From Puniceicoccaceae bacterium (GTDB lineage Bacteria > Verrucomicrobiota > Verrucomicrobiia > Opitutales > Coraliomargaritaceae), in assembly GCA_902587165.1 (NCBI GenBank), contig CACIKF010000006.1, forward strand, positions 1-64,000: DNA of 64,000 nt, written 5' to 3'. Below are positions 49,505 to 62,698 of the stretch, piece after piece. The position numbers and the translations under genes were made by a program. The notes under the pieces are model-generated. The model did not search any database and was not told the DNA's origin. It saw only the letters and a program-made list of their open reading frames with translations. Within the stretch, counting starts at the first letter, position 1; every line of letters begins with the position of its first letter.

Positions 49505-50107
49505 ATGGGCACTGCTCTAAAATATCGAGTTCTGGTTTTAAACAGGCTATGGCAACCAGTTAACATTGTTGGCGTTGAACGAGCTTTCAGCCTCTTGCTT
49601 CAAGACCATGCTCAGGTCATTTATACTGGGGACGAGAATTTTCGTCTGATGAACTCGGTTGCATGGCTAGCACTCTCCAAGGAGGCTTCACCAGAGGACA
49701 GTGAAGCCTACATCCAGACTGTTCGTTTACGGATACGACTGCCTAAGGTCCTGCTACTGCGCATCTACGACAAGTTACCAACTCAAGAAATTAAGTTTAC
49801 GCGGGACAATCTTTTCGAGCGAGATGATTATCGCTGTCAATATTGCGGTAATCATTTCGATGCAGTGCATTTAAATATGGATCACGTCATTCCGCGTGAT
49901 CGTGGCGGGCGGACATCTTGGGAGAATATTGTCACATCATGCATTAAATGTAACTCGCGTAAAGCAAACCGTCTGCCGCATCAAGCAAACATGCACCTAA
50001 TTCGTAAGCCCGAGCGCCCAAAGTGGCGGCCATTTGTCAGTTCTTTAATCGGGCAAAGTTATGACTCGGATTGGGACCATTTTATAAATCTGAAAAAGCC
50101 AGCGTAG
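49505..50107 (+). CDS. HNH endonuclease family protein
   Basis: A 200-residue protein. The C-terminal half has the HNH fold with zinc-binding cysteines: DDYRCQYCG, then NMDHVIPRDRGGRTSWEN and CIKCNSRKANR. The N-terminal half (VLVLNRLWQPVNIVGVERAF) is a conserved region of the same chromosomal family. Such proteins are widespread in bacterial chromosomes with uncertain function and are not by themselves signs of mobile DNA. Monocistronic. Confidence 0.9.
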   Translation: MGTALKYRVLVLNRLWQPVNIVGVERAFSLLLQDHAQVIYTGDENFRLMNSVAWLALSKEASPEDSEAYIQTVRLRIRLPKVLLLRIYDKLPTQEIKFTRDNLFERDDYRCQYCGNHFDAVHLNMDHVIPRDRGGRTSWENIVTSCIKCNSRKANRLPHQANMHLIRKPERPKWRPFVSSLIGQSYDSDWDHFINLKKPA

Positions 50108-50458
50108 GTTTAATTTTTGAATTTTCATGCTTGTATTTTTAAATTCGCCAAGGTGGAACACGCACCAATGAAAATAAAAAACTTAGGGTATTCATCTAGT
50201 ATCAGAACTGAAATAGCCACAAGCCAAGCATCGCCAATATAAGAATCATCAGTATCACGGAAAGACTTTTACGTTCTTGTCTGGTTAGACGCATACGTGC
50301 ATTCAAAGCATGTCCATCACGATGGACAATATTTTTTAAGTAAGGATTACACGTATATCTAAGCGGTATTCTTGCCGCTAGTTCATTTACTTAGAATACC
50401 TGTTTCAATAAAACAATCTAAGTTTGAAATTTTTATACTGTTCTATTCAGTTCAAAGC
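50108..50458. other. Intergenic region with inverted repeat and tiny reverse open frame
   Basis: About 350 bases. It contains the inverted repeat TGTCCATC-AC-GATGGACA (50311-50328), followed on the plus strand by AATATTTTTT, which could act as a weak terminator or operator, and the small minus-strand frame listed separately. No tRNA or other RNA recognised. Confidence 0.5.
50202..50294 (-). CDS. Possible 30-residue membrane peptide
   Basis: Reads from ATG at 50294 to TGA at 50202. A basic N-terminus (MRLTRQERKSL) is followed by one membrane helix (ILMILILAMLGLWLF). The frame stays open upstream for another 32 codons with protein-like composition (NPYLKNIVHRDGHALNAR), reaching TAA with no ATG or GTG, so it may be a decayed or misread longer gene. 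No clear ribosome binding site. Confidence 0.35.
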   Translation of the reverse strand: MRLTRQERKSLSVILMILILAMLGLWLFQF

Positions 50459-51022
50459 ATGAATTTGTTTCCTTCTTTACTGCTTACCCTGGTCATTTTA
50501 ACTTTCTTCACTGCTTGCGTAAATACATCGCCTTACAGCGAATTCGTCGAAACGGTAAAATTCAGTTCGCTCGATACCTTCAGTTTCAAGCAGACGCTGA
50601 TTACAGGTATGGATTTTCGAGAATCAGAGGAGTTGCTTCTCGAGGAGCTTTCCAAGCAAATAATTGTCGGAGAGTTACAATTGCGTGGTTTTGAACCCGA
50701 CCCCGGCGACGCTGATTTCTTCGCCGTAGTGAAATGGAAGAAGTCAGTCAGTATCTATGCAAACCCCTATGATCACATCGATCCCTACAGTAAGGTGATC
50801 GATCGTCGTGACGATCCAACTAGTCGATTCGCCTCACGTCTCCACCTAACACTTGAAATCTATGAGAATAGCACTCGCAGTCTCTTCTGGCGGAACGAAC
50901 TACCTAACATCTTTGACGCGTTGCAGTTAACAGAAAAGCGTGTCACCGATTCGCTCAAGTTAGCTATCAAAAATTTCCCCCAGCATATTGTTAAGGACCC
51001 GAACCTACCGAGTATACAGTAG
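50459..51022 (+). CDS. DUF4136-like lipoprotein
   Basis: A 187-residue lipoprotein with signal sequence ending TFFTAC. The remainder has beta strands and helices such as YSEFVETVKFSSLDTFSF and GDADFFAVVKWK, matching the general pattern of DUF4136 lipoproteins, whose role is unknown. I chose the ATG at 50459, directly before the signal; the frame is open to 50372 but those residues are unlike a signal peptide. Confidence 0.7.
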   Translation: MNLFPSLLLTLVILTFFTACVNTSPYSEFVETVKFSSLDTFSFKQTLITGMDFRESEELLLEELSKQIIVGELQLRGFEPDPGDADFFAVVKWKKSVSIYANPYDHIDPYSKVIDRRDDPTSRFASRLHLTLEIYENSTRSLFWRNELPNIFDALQLTEKRVTDSLKLAIKNFPQHIVKDPNLPSIQ

Positions 51023-51038
51023 TACGGTTTTCCTTTGA

Positions 51039-51785
51039 TTATTGCTCCGCTATGAAGGCTTTAATAGCCTTTTCCACTGAATCAGACTGCTCAAGGTGTG
51101 GCATGTGCGATGTATTTAGGATGCTCACATGGGAAGCGTTCGGTAAGACTTTTTGCATGCGTTGAGCAATGTTCGTATATTTCGTGTCTTTTTCGCCAGT
51201 TATGAGTAGGGCAGGCATAGCGAGTTTGCCTATTTCGGGCCAGAGATTAGGTGCACTGCCTTGTCCGAATTGTCGCAAACTTTTGGCTAGACCTACGGAT
51301 GTATTTTCAAGTCGATTAGCCTGCATGAAGGCTCGATGATTGGTGGGTATTTCCTTCTGGCTACGTATAAGTGGCGTTTCTTGCCAGAATTCTAGGAATG
51401 TTTTCACGCCCAGTCGTTCAATGGAATCTGCGAGTTCGGCGTCGGCAATGCGGCGATCGCTACGGTTGGTCTCGTTTTCGATCCCAGGGCTACCACTGAT
51501 CAGGATGAGTGCATCCCACAAATCAGGGTGATGCGTTGCGTGAAGAAGAGCGGCTCTAGCGCCCATCGAATAGCCGAGGAGAATTTTTTGAGTGGTTACT
51601 GCTAGCCGATAATGAATGAGTGCTTTGTTGATACAATCAAGAGTGCCTTTTGGGGAGCAGTCTAGTTGAGACTCTGGTCCATGTCCTGGAAGCTCGGGAC
51701 AGTGCCATTCGCCGCCAATTATTTGAGCGAGCGGGGCGAAGTCCGCACCGCAACCTGTAAAGCCATGGAGGGCTAGGATAAACAT
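51039..51785 (-). CDS. Alpha/beta hydrolase, MenH-like
   Basis: A 248-residue alpha/beta hydrolase. Landmarks: LALHGFTGCGADFAPLA (oxyanion strand), LPGHGPES, nucleophile elbow LLGYSMGARAALLHA with the catalytic serine, ALLITGEKDTKY with the acid and NTSHMPHLEQ with the histidine. The SMGARAALHLA-like elbow favours MenH (SHCHC synthase of menaquinone synthesis), but no other men gene is nearby, so substrate is open. Confidence 0.8.
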   Translation of the reverse strand: MFILALHGFTGCGADFAPLAQIIGGEWHCPELPGHGPESQLDCSPKGTLDCINKALIHYRLAVTTQKILLGYSMGARAALLHATHHPDLWDALILISGSPGIENETNRSDRRIADAELADSIERLGVKTFLEFWQETPLIRSQKEIPTNHRAFMQANRLENTSVGLAKSLRQFGQGSAPNLWPEIGKLAMPALLITGEKDTKYTNIAQRMQKVLPNASHVSILNTSHMPHLEQSDSVEKAIKAFIAEQ

Positions 51786-51936
51786 TCGAGAATAAAATTA
51801 GAGAGCAATGACTGCGGAGTGAAATACAAAAAACGACCTGATTTTCAAACCGTTTTCAAAAATAACTAAAATGATCAATCCACTCTAAGTATTTCCTTAT
51901 GAAGTTGTCGTTTTAATTTTCGAGTCCTGTCGTGAA

Positions 51937-52404
51937 CTACTCGCAGATCGTTGCGGAAATGATCTTTTGCTCTTCGACGGGACGGTCACCTGCACCTTTT
52001 TTGACGCCTTCGAGTTTTTCGACGACATCCATGCCCTCGATGACTTCACCGAAGATTGTGTGGTTCATGTGCAGCCAAGGAGTTGCTGCGGTAGTGATGA
52101 AAAACTGGCTGCCGTTGGTGCCAGGACCCGCGTTAGCCATAGCTAGAATGCCTGCTTTGTCGAACTTCAGATCACGGGCGCATTCGTCTTCGAAGTTTTT
52201 ACCCCATATAGACTCACCTCCGCGGCCTGTTCCGGTGGGGTCGCCTCCTTGTATCATAAATTTTTCAATGATGCGGTGAAAAATGACATCGTTGTAGTAA
52301 CCATTTTTGCAGTGCGTTGTGAAGTTTTCGCAGGTTTTAGGAGCAAGGTCGGCAAAGAGGTCGAATGTGATAGAGCCTTGCGTGGTTTCAAGTGTGACTT
52401 TCAT
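51937..52404 (-). CDS. ppiB: Cyclophilin-type peptidyl-prolyl isomerase
   Basis: A 155-residue cytoplasmic cyclophilin (no signal peptide) accelerating proline isomerisation. The fold core shows FHRIIEKFMIQGGDPTGTGRGG, GILAMANAGPGTNGSQFFIT and LHMNHTIFGEVIEGMDVV, carrying the catalytic Arg and the Phe/Met/Gln pocket. Length matches E. coli PpiB. It lies 61 bases upstream, in minus orientation order, from nothing else in the unit: the cobA-hemD gene ends at 52466. Confidence 0.95.
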   Translation of the reverse strand: MKVTLETTQGSITFDLFADLAPKTCENFTTHCKNGYYNDVIFHRIIEKFMIQGGDPTGTGRGGESIWGKNFEDECARDLKFDKAGILAMANAGPGTNGSQFFITTAATPWLHMNHTIFGEVIEGMDVVEKLEGVKKGAGDRPVEEQKIISATICE

Positions 52405-52465
52405 AGTTTAAAGTGGTAATTGGTTATAAGTTAAGAGTAAGTCTTTCTTTAGGCATCGAGTATGC

Positions 52466-53995
52466 TCAGTTTAGTTGAGAGATTGTTTCAACAACGAAAT
52501 CTTCTAAGCTGGCTTGAGTGGCCTCGAAAGCAACTGGAACTTTGAGTTCATTCAGGGTTTTTGTGGTGAGAGGGCCGATACTACCGAAGGCGGGCTTGCG
52601 GGCCCCAGGCTCTAGCTTGAGCGACTCGTGTTGCTCGACAAAAGATTTGGCAGTAGAGGAACTGGTGAATAGCACGGCGTCGGCACCTTCCTTACGAAAG
52701 CGTTCGGCGGAGGGTTCTCGGCTGAGGTCGGTCTTTCTGGTTCGATAGACGGGTAAGGTATCGACGATGGCACGACCTTCGTCGGATTCTAGGCGTTCGA
52801 CAAGGCATTCACGGTTTTGGTTGCCCGTCACGATTAGTAACTGAACGCTTTCGACACCTTCGTTTTCGATCAATTCTTCGGCTAGGGTATCCGCGTTAGC
52901 CTGTTTTGGTATGAGGTCGACCTTGAGCTTATGTTTCTCGATTTCGCGCGCGGTGGCGGCCCCAACGGCGGCAATTCGCATGGGGCCAAGGCAGCGGATA
53001 TCGTCGTAAGCTTTATAAAAAAGTTCAAAAAAGTTTTTCACGCCATTCGCGCTAGTGAAGATGATCCATTCGTAAACAGCGATACCTGCGAGAACTTCGC
53101 TAACTCGTTGGCTATCGAAATGTTGCTCTACTGATATGAAAGGAAGCTCGATAACTTCAGCACCTTGCTCGGTAAGCATTTGTGTTAGCTGACCAGCCTG
53201 TTCACGGGCGCGCGTGACAACGATACGTTTGCCAAAGAGTGGGCGACCTTCAAACCATTCGGTTTTAGAGCGATGGGCAACGACTTCGCCGATAATGATC
53301 ATAGCAGGTGCCCCGAGACCTGAAGCCTCGAGGTCTTCTACAATGGTATCGAGGGTACCATAAACGGAGCGTTGCCGGTTGAGTGTGGCCCATTCAACAA
53401 TAGCAATGGGTGTGGCGCCAGCCATGCCGCCTTCTTTTAGTTCGCTAGTAATACGTGGCAGTTGACCGACACCCATGTAGAGACAAAGCGTGCCTTTAGT
53501 TTTAGCGTATACTCGGAAGTCGATGCTGAGCGTGTGTTTCTCCGGATTTTCGTGGCCAGTTAGAAAGGTAATTGCAGAGCTGTAATCTCTGTGGGACAGA
53601 GGGATGCCAGCGTAAGCAGCCGTCGCAAGGGCAGCAGTCACGCCTGGAACGATCTCAAAGGGTATTTTATCGATTTGCAGCTCGTCAATTTCTTCGCCGC
53701 CGCGTCCGAATACGAAGGGATCGCCACCTTTGAGGCGGACGACCTGTTTACCTTTGATGGCACTGTCTACAAGGATCTCTTCGATCTCATCTTGTGGTAT
53801 GGAGTGACGGCCTGCGCTTTTACCCACGTAGATTCTCTCGCAATCTGATTTTGCCCAATCGAGTATTTTGGAGTTAGCGAGATAGTCGTAAACGATGACA
53901 TCAGCAAGCTCGATGAGCTCGCGCGCGCGGACAGTAACGAGTCCGGGATCGCCAGGGCCTGCTCCAATTAGATAAACCTTTCCTTGAATTGGCAT
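52466..53995 (-). CDS. Fused uroporphyrinogen III methyltransferase / synthase
   Basis: A 509-residue bifunctional protein. Residues 1 to about 245 are a CobA/SUMT methyltransferase ([45 protein letters not shown]) and residues about 255-509 are a HemD uroporphyrinogen III synthase ([34 protein letters not shown]). It closes the ring and methylates it, feeding siroheme/cobalamin or, via HemD alone, heme. I chose the ATG at 53995, one base after the hemC stop; upstream in-frame codons lie inside hemC. Such fusions are known from Firmicutes and other lineages. Confidence 0.93.
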   Translation of the reverse strand: MPIQGKVYLIGAGPGDPGLVTVRARELIELADVIVYDYLANSKILDWAKSDCERIYVGKSAGRHSIPQDEIEEILVDSAIKGKQVVRLKGGDPFVFGRGGEEIDELQIDKIPFEIVPGVTAALATAAYAGIPLSHRDYSSAITFLTGHENPEKHTLSIDFRVYAKTKGTLCLYMGVGQLPRITSELKEGGMAGATPIAIVEWATLNRQRSVYGTLDTIVEDLEASGLGAPAMIIIGEVVAHRSKTEWFEGRPLFGKRIVVTRAREQAGQLTQMLTEQGAEVIELPFISVEQHFDSQRVSEVLAGIAVYEWIIFTSANGVKNFFELFYKAYDDIRCLGPMRIAAVGAATAREIEKHKLKVDLIPKQANADTLAEELIENEGVESVQLLIVTGNQNRECLVERLESDEGRAIVDTLPVYRTRKTDLSREPSAERFRKEGADAVLFTSSSTAKSFVEQHESLKLEPGARKPAFGSIGPLTTKTLNELKVPVAFEATQASLEDFVVETISQLN

Positions 53996-53996
53996 A

Positions 53997-54854
53997 TTAA
54001 ATAATACGGAGTTGCTCCATAATAACATCGACCTCGTACTCAACCTGGTCGATTGCCATTAGCGTGATCTCGAAAGTTCGGTGACCGACTTTTGGGTGAT
54101 AAATTTGAAAGGTATTTTTATTATAATAAGCACCCACAGGAATCTGGCAACCACTACCGAGTCGTTTTAGAAAAGCTTTTTCTAAAGTGACGGCTAGTTT
54201 AGTTTCATTGCAGAAGAGGTCTTTATATTTGGACAGGTCTTCGGTCCGGCATTGCACAGCAATAGCTGCTTGGCCAGGGGCGGGTACGACTTGCTCGACG
54301 GAGAGCTCAATGAACTCGAGGCCTTCGAAGGCCGTGATATTTAAGCGATCGAGACCGGCTGCAGCAAGCAGGCTAGCCTCGCATTCGCCGCCCGCGATTT
54401 TACGTAGGCGAGTATCGACATTCCCTCGGATTGTCGTCCATTTTGCATCTGGGTAGAGGAGGCCAACTTGAACTTGGCGACGTGGGCTACTAGATGCGAT
54501 GATTTGCGGATTGGGAGAGTCTTTGCGTTGGACAAGGACGTCATTGACTCGAGCCCGAGAGAGATAGCCAGCGATGGCAAGACCCTCGGGCAAGACCGTC
54601 GGCATGTCCTTCGCACTGTGAATTGCGAGCTCGGCTCGTCTCTCGAAAAGTGCTTCTTCCAGCTCTTTGGTAAAAAGCCCGATTCCGCCGCGTTTTTCGA
54701 GTGACCAGTTAAGACGTTCGTCTATTTTTGTATTGAGTTCGAGATTATCAAAGCGTTGCTCGGGTAGCTTTTCTGCCAAGCAGGCGCGCACCATAGCAGT
54801 CTGCTTCAGAGCAAGCGGACTTTTGCGAGTTGCGATGAGTGTAGATGTGGTCAT
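53997..54854 (-). CDS. hemC: Porphobilinogen deaminase
   Basis: A 285-residue enzyme condensing four porphobilinogens to hydroxymethylbilane. Landmarks: ATRKSPLALKQTAMVRA, FTKELEEAL, AIHSAKDMP, ASSSPRRQVQV, RGNVDTRLRKIAGGE and GSGCQIPVG with the dipyrromethane-binding Cys. It is slightly shorter than E. coli HemC. It is followed almost directly by the cobA-hemD fusion, so the two steps share a transcript. Confidence 0.96.
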   Translation of the reverse strand: MTTSTLIATRKSPLALKQTAMVRACLAEKLPEQRFDNLELNTKIDERLNWSLEKRGGIGLFTKELEEALFERRAELAIHSAKDMPTVLPEGLAIAGYLSRARVNDVLVQRKDSPNPQIIASSSPRRQVQVGLLYPDAKWTTIRGNVDTRLRKIAGGECEASLLAAAGLDRLNITAFEGLEFIELSVEQVVPAPGQAAIAVQCRTEDLSKYKDLFCNETKLAVTLEKAFLKRLGSGCQIPVGAYYNKNTFQIYHPKVGHRTFEITLMAIDQVEYEVDVIMEQLRII

Positions 54855-54857
54855 AAA

Positions 54858-54896
54858 CTAAAAAGCGGTCGTCAGACTATCCCGACGACCGCTTGA
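54858..54896 (-). terminator. Intrinsic terminator of ilvC
   Basis: An 11-bp perfect stem, AAGCGGTCGTC (54863-54873) with GACGACCGCTT (54884-54894), followed on the minus strand by TTTAG. It lies between the ilvC stop and the hemC start and separates the two units. Confidence 0.88.
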
Positions 54897-54916
54897 AGTT
54901 TCAAATATGAAATTGA

Positions 54917-55945
<1,029 letters not shown>

Positions 55946-56044
55946 ATTTATCGTTGTTTGTGGAAGTGGACTCACTCCCTTGGTTAATGAAAATTAATTA
56001 TAATAACTGATGTAGTTCCAATTGTGATATCGAAGTAAAACTTA

Positions 56045-56518
56045 TTATCCGCGCTTGAGTGCGAGGTTGCCGGTACGAGCCATCTCAATGATTCCATAGG
56101 GCTCGATCAAGTTGAGAAATGCCGTTACTTTGTTGCCGTTACCCGTCATCTCGATGTTAACACTTCCTGGAGCAACATCTATGATCTTAGCACGAAATAT
56201 ATCGCAGATTTGCATGAGTTCGGAGCGCTGCCCTGCAGATGCGGTAACTTTGAGCATGACCAGTTCGCGCTCTGTCGCTTGGCCATCAGCAAAGTCTGTA
56301 ACTTCAAGCACATTGATCAGTTTGTTAACCTGCTTGATCGCCTGATCGAGGTTGTCACTGTCGCCTACGATAGTCGCAGTGATGCGCGAAAGTTTGTTAT
56401 CCAGCATTGGCCCCACATTCAGAGTTTCGATGTTAAAACCGCGACCGCTGAACATTCCAGCAATGCGTGCAAGAACTCCGAATTTATTTTCGACGAGGAT
56501 TGATATAATGTGGCGCAT
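56045..56518 (-). CDS. ilvN: Acetolactate synthase small (regulatory) subunit
   Basis: A 157-residue regulatory subunit with an N-terminal ACT domain (ISILVENKFGVLARIAGMFS, RGFNIETLNVGP) that binds valine and a C-terminal ACT-like half. It activates and feedback-regulates the large subunit, whose gene must lie elsewhere because the upstream neighbour is tRNA-Val. Length is typical of the IlvH/IlvN class. Followed by ilvC. Confidence 0.94.
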   Translation of the reverse strand: MRHIISILVENKFGVLARIAGMFSGRGFNIETLNVGPMLDNKLSRITATIVGDSDNLDQAIKQVNKLINVLEVTDFADGQATERELVMLKVTASAGQRSELMQICDIFRAKIIDVAPGSVNIEMTGNGNKVTAFLNLIEPYGIIEMARTGNLALKRG

Positions 56519-56563
56519 GATGGAACGGGGATTAATTACTTAACTTCCAATTCGACGTTAATA

Positions 56564-56640
56564 TGGTAGACGGTGAGGGATTCGAACCCACGACCCCTTC
56601 GGTGTAAACGAAGTGCTCTAACCAACTGAGCTAACCGTCC
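56564..56640 (-). tRNA. tRNA-Val (anticodon TAC)
   Basis: A 77-base cloverleaf including an encoded CCA. The D arm (GCTC/GAGC), anticodon arm (CTTCG with loop TTTACAC and CGAAG) and T loop (TTCGAAT) are normal. Two oddities: the acceptor stem begins with a G-U pair (GGACGGT against ACCGTCT), and the T stem has a U-U mismatch (GTGGG against CCCTC). It lies between gyrA and ilvN in the same orientation as both. Confidence 0.93.
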
Positions 56641-56718
56641 ATTTTTGAGAGAACGGAAAAGATGCCGCTACGGGTAAGTGAATCAAGCCTATTTTTTGGA
56701 CTAAATCAGATTGAGAGA

Positions 56719-59289
56719 TTATTCCCCAGTTGTTTCCTCCTGCGTTGAGGCATCTGGGGACGTATCGCTTTCGGCAGCTTTAATAATTGCTCCTTCCTCA
56801 CCAGACTCTTCCTCCTCGCTCGCGATGACTTTGCTAATGCCGATCAGTTCGTCCTTTTCAGCTAGGTTCACTAGCTTGACACCGCTGGTTGCGCGACCGG
56901 TTACGCGGACGGTGTTGATCGGACTGCGAACGGCTTGGCCTTTTTTGGTGAACATCATGATCTCGTCTTCTTCAGTCACGCTGAGTGCGCCTGCGACCTT
57001 GTCGGATTTAATGGCTATGATACCAGAGCCACCGCGTGATTGCACGCGGTAGTCGCTGAACTCTGTGCGCTTACCAAGGCCATTGGCCCCAGCGATGAGG
57101 AGTAGCTTCTTAGCTGCGACTTCCTCGCCCTTGACTGGCTCATCCTCTGTAGTTTGGTTGACGATCTCAATCGCGACGACCTTATCCTTCTCTGTCTTTA
57201 ATTTGATTCCCCGAACGCCACGTGTCGCACGACCTTGGTCGCGAAGATCTGTTTCAGGAAAACGAATCGATTGAGCGTTGCTTGTCACTAGGAGCACGTC
57301 ATCGTTACCGCTGGTGAGTCTTGCGCCGATGAGTTTGTCGCCCTCATCAATGTTTATGCCAATGAGGCCGCCTTTCCTGTGGTTCTTATAGTCGGATAAC
57401 AGTGTCTTCTTGGTAACACCCTTTTCCGTGGCGAGGACGATACGTTGCTCGGACTCAGCAAATTCTTTGATGCAAATCATAGCGGCGATCTTCTCGCCGG
57501 TTTGTAGCTCAATTATGTTGGCGATAGCACGGCCTTTGGCCGTGCGACTGCCTTCAGGTATGTGATACACCTTTTCTACATAAACACGCCCGTTGTTCAT
57601 AAAGAACATAATGTAGTCGTGCGTGGATGCGGTGAAGAGGTGCTCGACAAAATCGTCCTCATATTGACCGGAGCCGATCACACCCTTTCCACCACGTTTC
57701 TGAGAACGGTATTCGTCGAGAGAAGTGCGCTTCATGAAGCCCTTGTGCGTGATCGTAATCATGCATCCTTCGTTGGGTATAATGTCTTCCATTGATAAGT
57801 CACCATCAATATCGAGGATCTTAGAACGGCGAGGGTTGCCGTATTTATCCTTCATTTCGCTGAGTTCTTCTTTGATCACCATGAGTAGTTTTTGCTCACT
57901 ATCGAGGATTGAGCGTAGCTCTTCAATCACGGCCATGAGGGCGAGATACTCTTCTTCGATTTTACCGCGCTCCATGCCAGTGAGTTGGTAGAGGCGTAGT
58001 TCGAGAATGGCAGTAGTCTGTATCTCCGAGAGTGGATACTTTGACATGAGAGATTTCTTAGCCTCTTCGCGATTTTTAGATGCACGAATGATTTTCACGA
58101 AGTCATCCATGTTATCGAGGGCGATCTTATAACCTTCAAGGATGTGAGCGCGGGCTTCAGCTTTACGTAGGCGGAAGGTGGTGCGGCGGTAGATGACCTC
58201 ACGGCGGTGGTCAATGTAGCAAGTGAGCATCTCTTTCATGTTCATTTGCTTAGGACGACGGTTGTCGAGTGCTAGGAGAATAACACCAAAGGAACTTTCG
58301 AGTGGTGTGCTTTTGTAGAGCTGGTTGATAATTACACGTGGAATTGCACCGCGTTTGAGCTCGATCACTATGCGTGTGGTTTCAGTCGATTCGTCGCGTA
58401 GGTCAGAGATGCCGTCGATGGCTTTCTCTTTGATCAAGTCGGCGATGCGGATGACAAGGGAGGCACGGTTTACATTAAAGGGAATCGCTGAGATGATAAT
58501 CTCTTCCTTGCCCCCGCTCTCGACGACCTCGGCAATTCCGCGTGTGCGGACAATACCGCGGCCGGTCTTGAGGTAGCTATCGATACCCATCTTACCGTGA
58601 ATGAAGCCGCCGCCGGGAAAGTCGGGGCCCGGTATGATTTTAATCAAATCATCGAGTTCAATCTTTGGGTTGTCGATGATGGCGACAGTTGCGTCTATAA
58701 TCTCATGGAGATTGTGCGGCGGAATGTTAGTAGTCATACCAACAGCGATACCAGTCGAACCATTCATAAGAAGGTTTGGTAGTGAGGCTGGCAGGACGGA
58801 TGGTTCGGTTGAGCTTTCCTTATAATTAGGTACGAAGTCGACCGTGTCTTCGTCGATATCCTTGAGCAGATCCTCGGCGATACCTTCTAGCTTACACTCG
58901 GTATAACGATAGGCGGCGGCGGAATCGCCATCGATGGAGCCGAAGTTGCCTTGCGGCACAATTAATGGGTAACGCATGACCCAATGCTGTGCGAGGCGGA
59001 CGAGAGTATCGTAAACCGAGCTGTCGCCGTGTGGGTGGTAGTTCTTCAAAACTTCCCCAACCACGCCGGCACATTTGTCGAAGGGACGGTTATGGAGAAG
59101 GCCTTCGCGCAACATAGCGTAGAGAATACGCCTTTGCACGGGCTTGAGCCCGTCGCGGGCGTCGGGCAGGGCGCGGCTAACGATAACAGACATCGAATAG
59201 TCGATGTAAGCCGTCTGCATGATCTCGGTGATGTTGGTAAGTTCCGCGTGTGTATGCTCGGGATTGTGTGGTGTGAGTTCTTCGGACAT
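56719..59289 (-). CDS. gyrA: DNA gyrase subunit A
   Basis: An 856-residue type II topoisomerase subunit. Landmarks: [16 protein letters not shown], the quinolone-region [16 protein letters not shown] with the Ser and Asp present in sensitive enzymes, the catalytic tyrosine in [16 protein letters not shown], and the GyrA-box-like [10 protein letters not shown] at the start of the C-terminal beta-pinwheel. The acidic C-terminal tail (EEEESGEEG) is typical. It follows gyrB by 110 bases; the two subunits are probably cotranscribed. Confidence 0.97.
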   Translation of the reverse strand: MSEELTPHNPEHTHAELTNITEIMQTAYIDYSMSVIVSRALPDARDGLKPVQRRILYAMLREGLLHNRPFDKCAGVVGEVLKNYHPHGDSSVYDTLVRLAQHWVMRYPLIVPQGNFGSIDGDSAAAYRYTECKLEGIAEDLLKDIDEDTVDFVPNYKESSTEPSVLPASLPNLLMNGSTGIAVGMTTNIPPHNLHEIIDATVAIIDNPKIELDDLIKIIPGPDFPGGGFIHGKMGIDSYLKTGRGIVRTRGIAEVVESGGKEEIIISAIPFNVNRASLVIRIADLIKEKAIDGISDLRDESTETTRIVIELKRGAIPRVIINQLYKSTPLESSFGVILLALDNRRPKQMNMKEMLTCYIDHRREVIYRRTTFRLRKAEARAHILEGYKIALDNMDDFVKIIRASKNREEAKKSLMSKYPLSEIQTTAILELRLYQLTGMERGKIEEEYLALMAVIEELRSILDSEQKLLMVIKEELSEMKDKYGNPRRSKILDIDGDLSMEDIIPNEGCMITITHKGFMKRTSLDEYRSQKRGGKGVIGSGQYEDDFVEHLFTASTHDYIMFFMNNGRVYVEKVYHIPEGSRTAKGRAIANIIELQTGEKIAAMICIKEFAESEQRIVLATEKGVTKKTLLSDYKNHRKGGLIGINIDEGDKLIGARLTSGNDDVLLVTSNAQSIRFPETDLRDQGRATRGVRGIKLKTEKDKVVAIEIVNQTTEDEPVKGEEVAAKKLLLIAGANGLGKRTEFSDYRVQSRGGSGIIAIKSDKVAGALSVTEEDEIMMFTKKGQAVRSPINTVRVTGRATSGVKLVNLAEKDELIGISKVIASEEEESGEEGAIIKAAESDTSPDASTQEETTGE

Positions 59290-59399
59290 GGGATTTTAAA
59301 ACGTTGCTTTAAAGAATTAAAAATAAGCAGTTAAGAATGAAGAAAATACTCCGATTCAGTCGCCCTGATTAATTTTCAACTCCTAATTATTAAATAATT

Positions 59400-61994
<2,595 letters not shown>

Positions 61995-62166
61995 TTATTT
62001 ATTTTTTAAACAACTGATTATGAATATTTTAAAATAAATTTATTCCCTTTTTTTGCTACTTGTTGGAATCCCCAAAAGCGGACTCACTTTTCAGTAAAAA
62101 ACTGCGGGTAAATGGCTATTTTGCTTTTAAGTTTACTTCTATAGTCATGAGCCTAAGTTAATCACA

Positions 62167-62583
62167 GTGAAACTTTCTCATAAACTTGAATATGCCTGCC
62201 GCGTCTTGGCACAACTTGGTCTCACTTTCGGGCAGGGCAAACTTGCGCACATCGAGACGCTGGCTAGTGCAGAAGCGATACCCGCCAATTATTTGGTGCA
62301 AATTCTCAATGAATTGCGTGGAGCAGGATTGATTGTAAGCAAGCGGGGCAAGCAGGGTGGGTATGCCTTGGCACGTTCCCCACAGAAGATCGCGCTGATT
62401 GAAATAGTGGAAGCGGTAGACGGTGAGCTACTAGAGTGTAGTTTCGAGGATTCTGGCCATTCTGGTGCACGTGTTGCTTCAATTTGGAACGACGTGGGCG
62501 AATGCTTTGAAGGTAAGGTGCGTGCATACACCTTAGACGATTTCATTGTTAGAGATGCCGATGCAGAGATGTATTATATCTGA
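62167..62583 (+). CDS. Rrf2-family transcriptional regulator
   Basis: A 138-residue winged-helix regulator starting at GTG. The N-terminal helix-turn-helix shows KLEYACRVLAQLG, IPANYLVQILNELRGAGLI and the wing KRGKQGGYALAR; the dimer helix follows. The three-cysteine cluster of IscR/NsrR is absent, so it resembles the CymR-like (non-iron-sulphur) branch. It is divergent from gyrB and convergent with the SLC13 transporter gene. Confidence 0.88.
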   Translation: MKLSHKLEYACRVLAQLGLTFGQGKLAHIETLASAEAIPANYLVQILNELRGAGLIVSKRGKQGGYALARSPQKIALIEIVEAVDGELLECSFEDSGHSGARVASIWNDVGECFEGKVRAYTLDDFIVRDADAEMYYI

Positions 62584-62698
62584 ACTCTTTTAAACGAGAC
62601 CATAGGGGCTTAGAATTGCTAAAAAAAGGTAATAATATAATTCTTTTGTTCCCTTTTTGACCAGTTTCGCATCTAGATCCTCACACTTTTGAGATCGC

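Noticed and set aside
49505-50107. HNH protein as a homing endonuclease or mobile element
   Set aside because: It belongs to a widespread chromosomal HNH family, with no intron, intein or element ends around it.
55946-56044. Leader peptide or riboswitch between ilvN and ilvC
   Set aside because: No run of branched-chain codons and no attenuator hairpin seen in the 99-base spacer.
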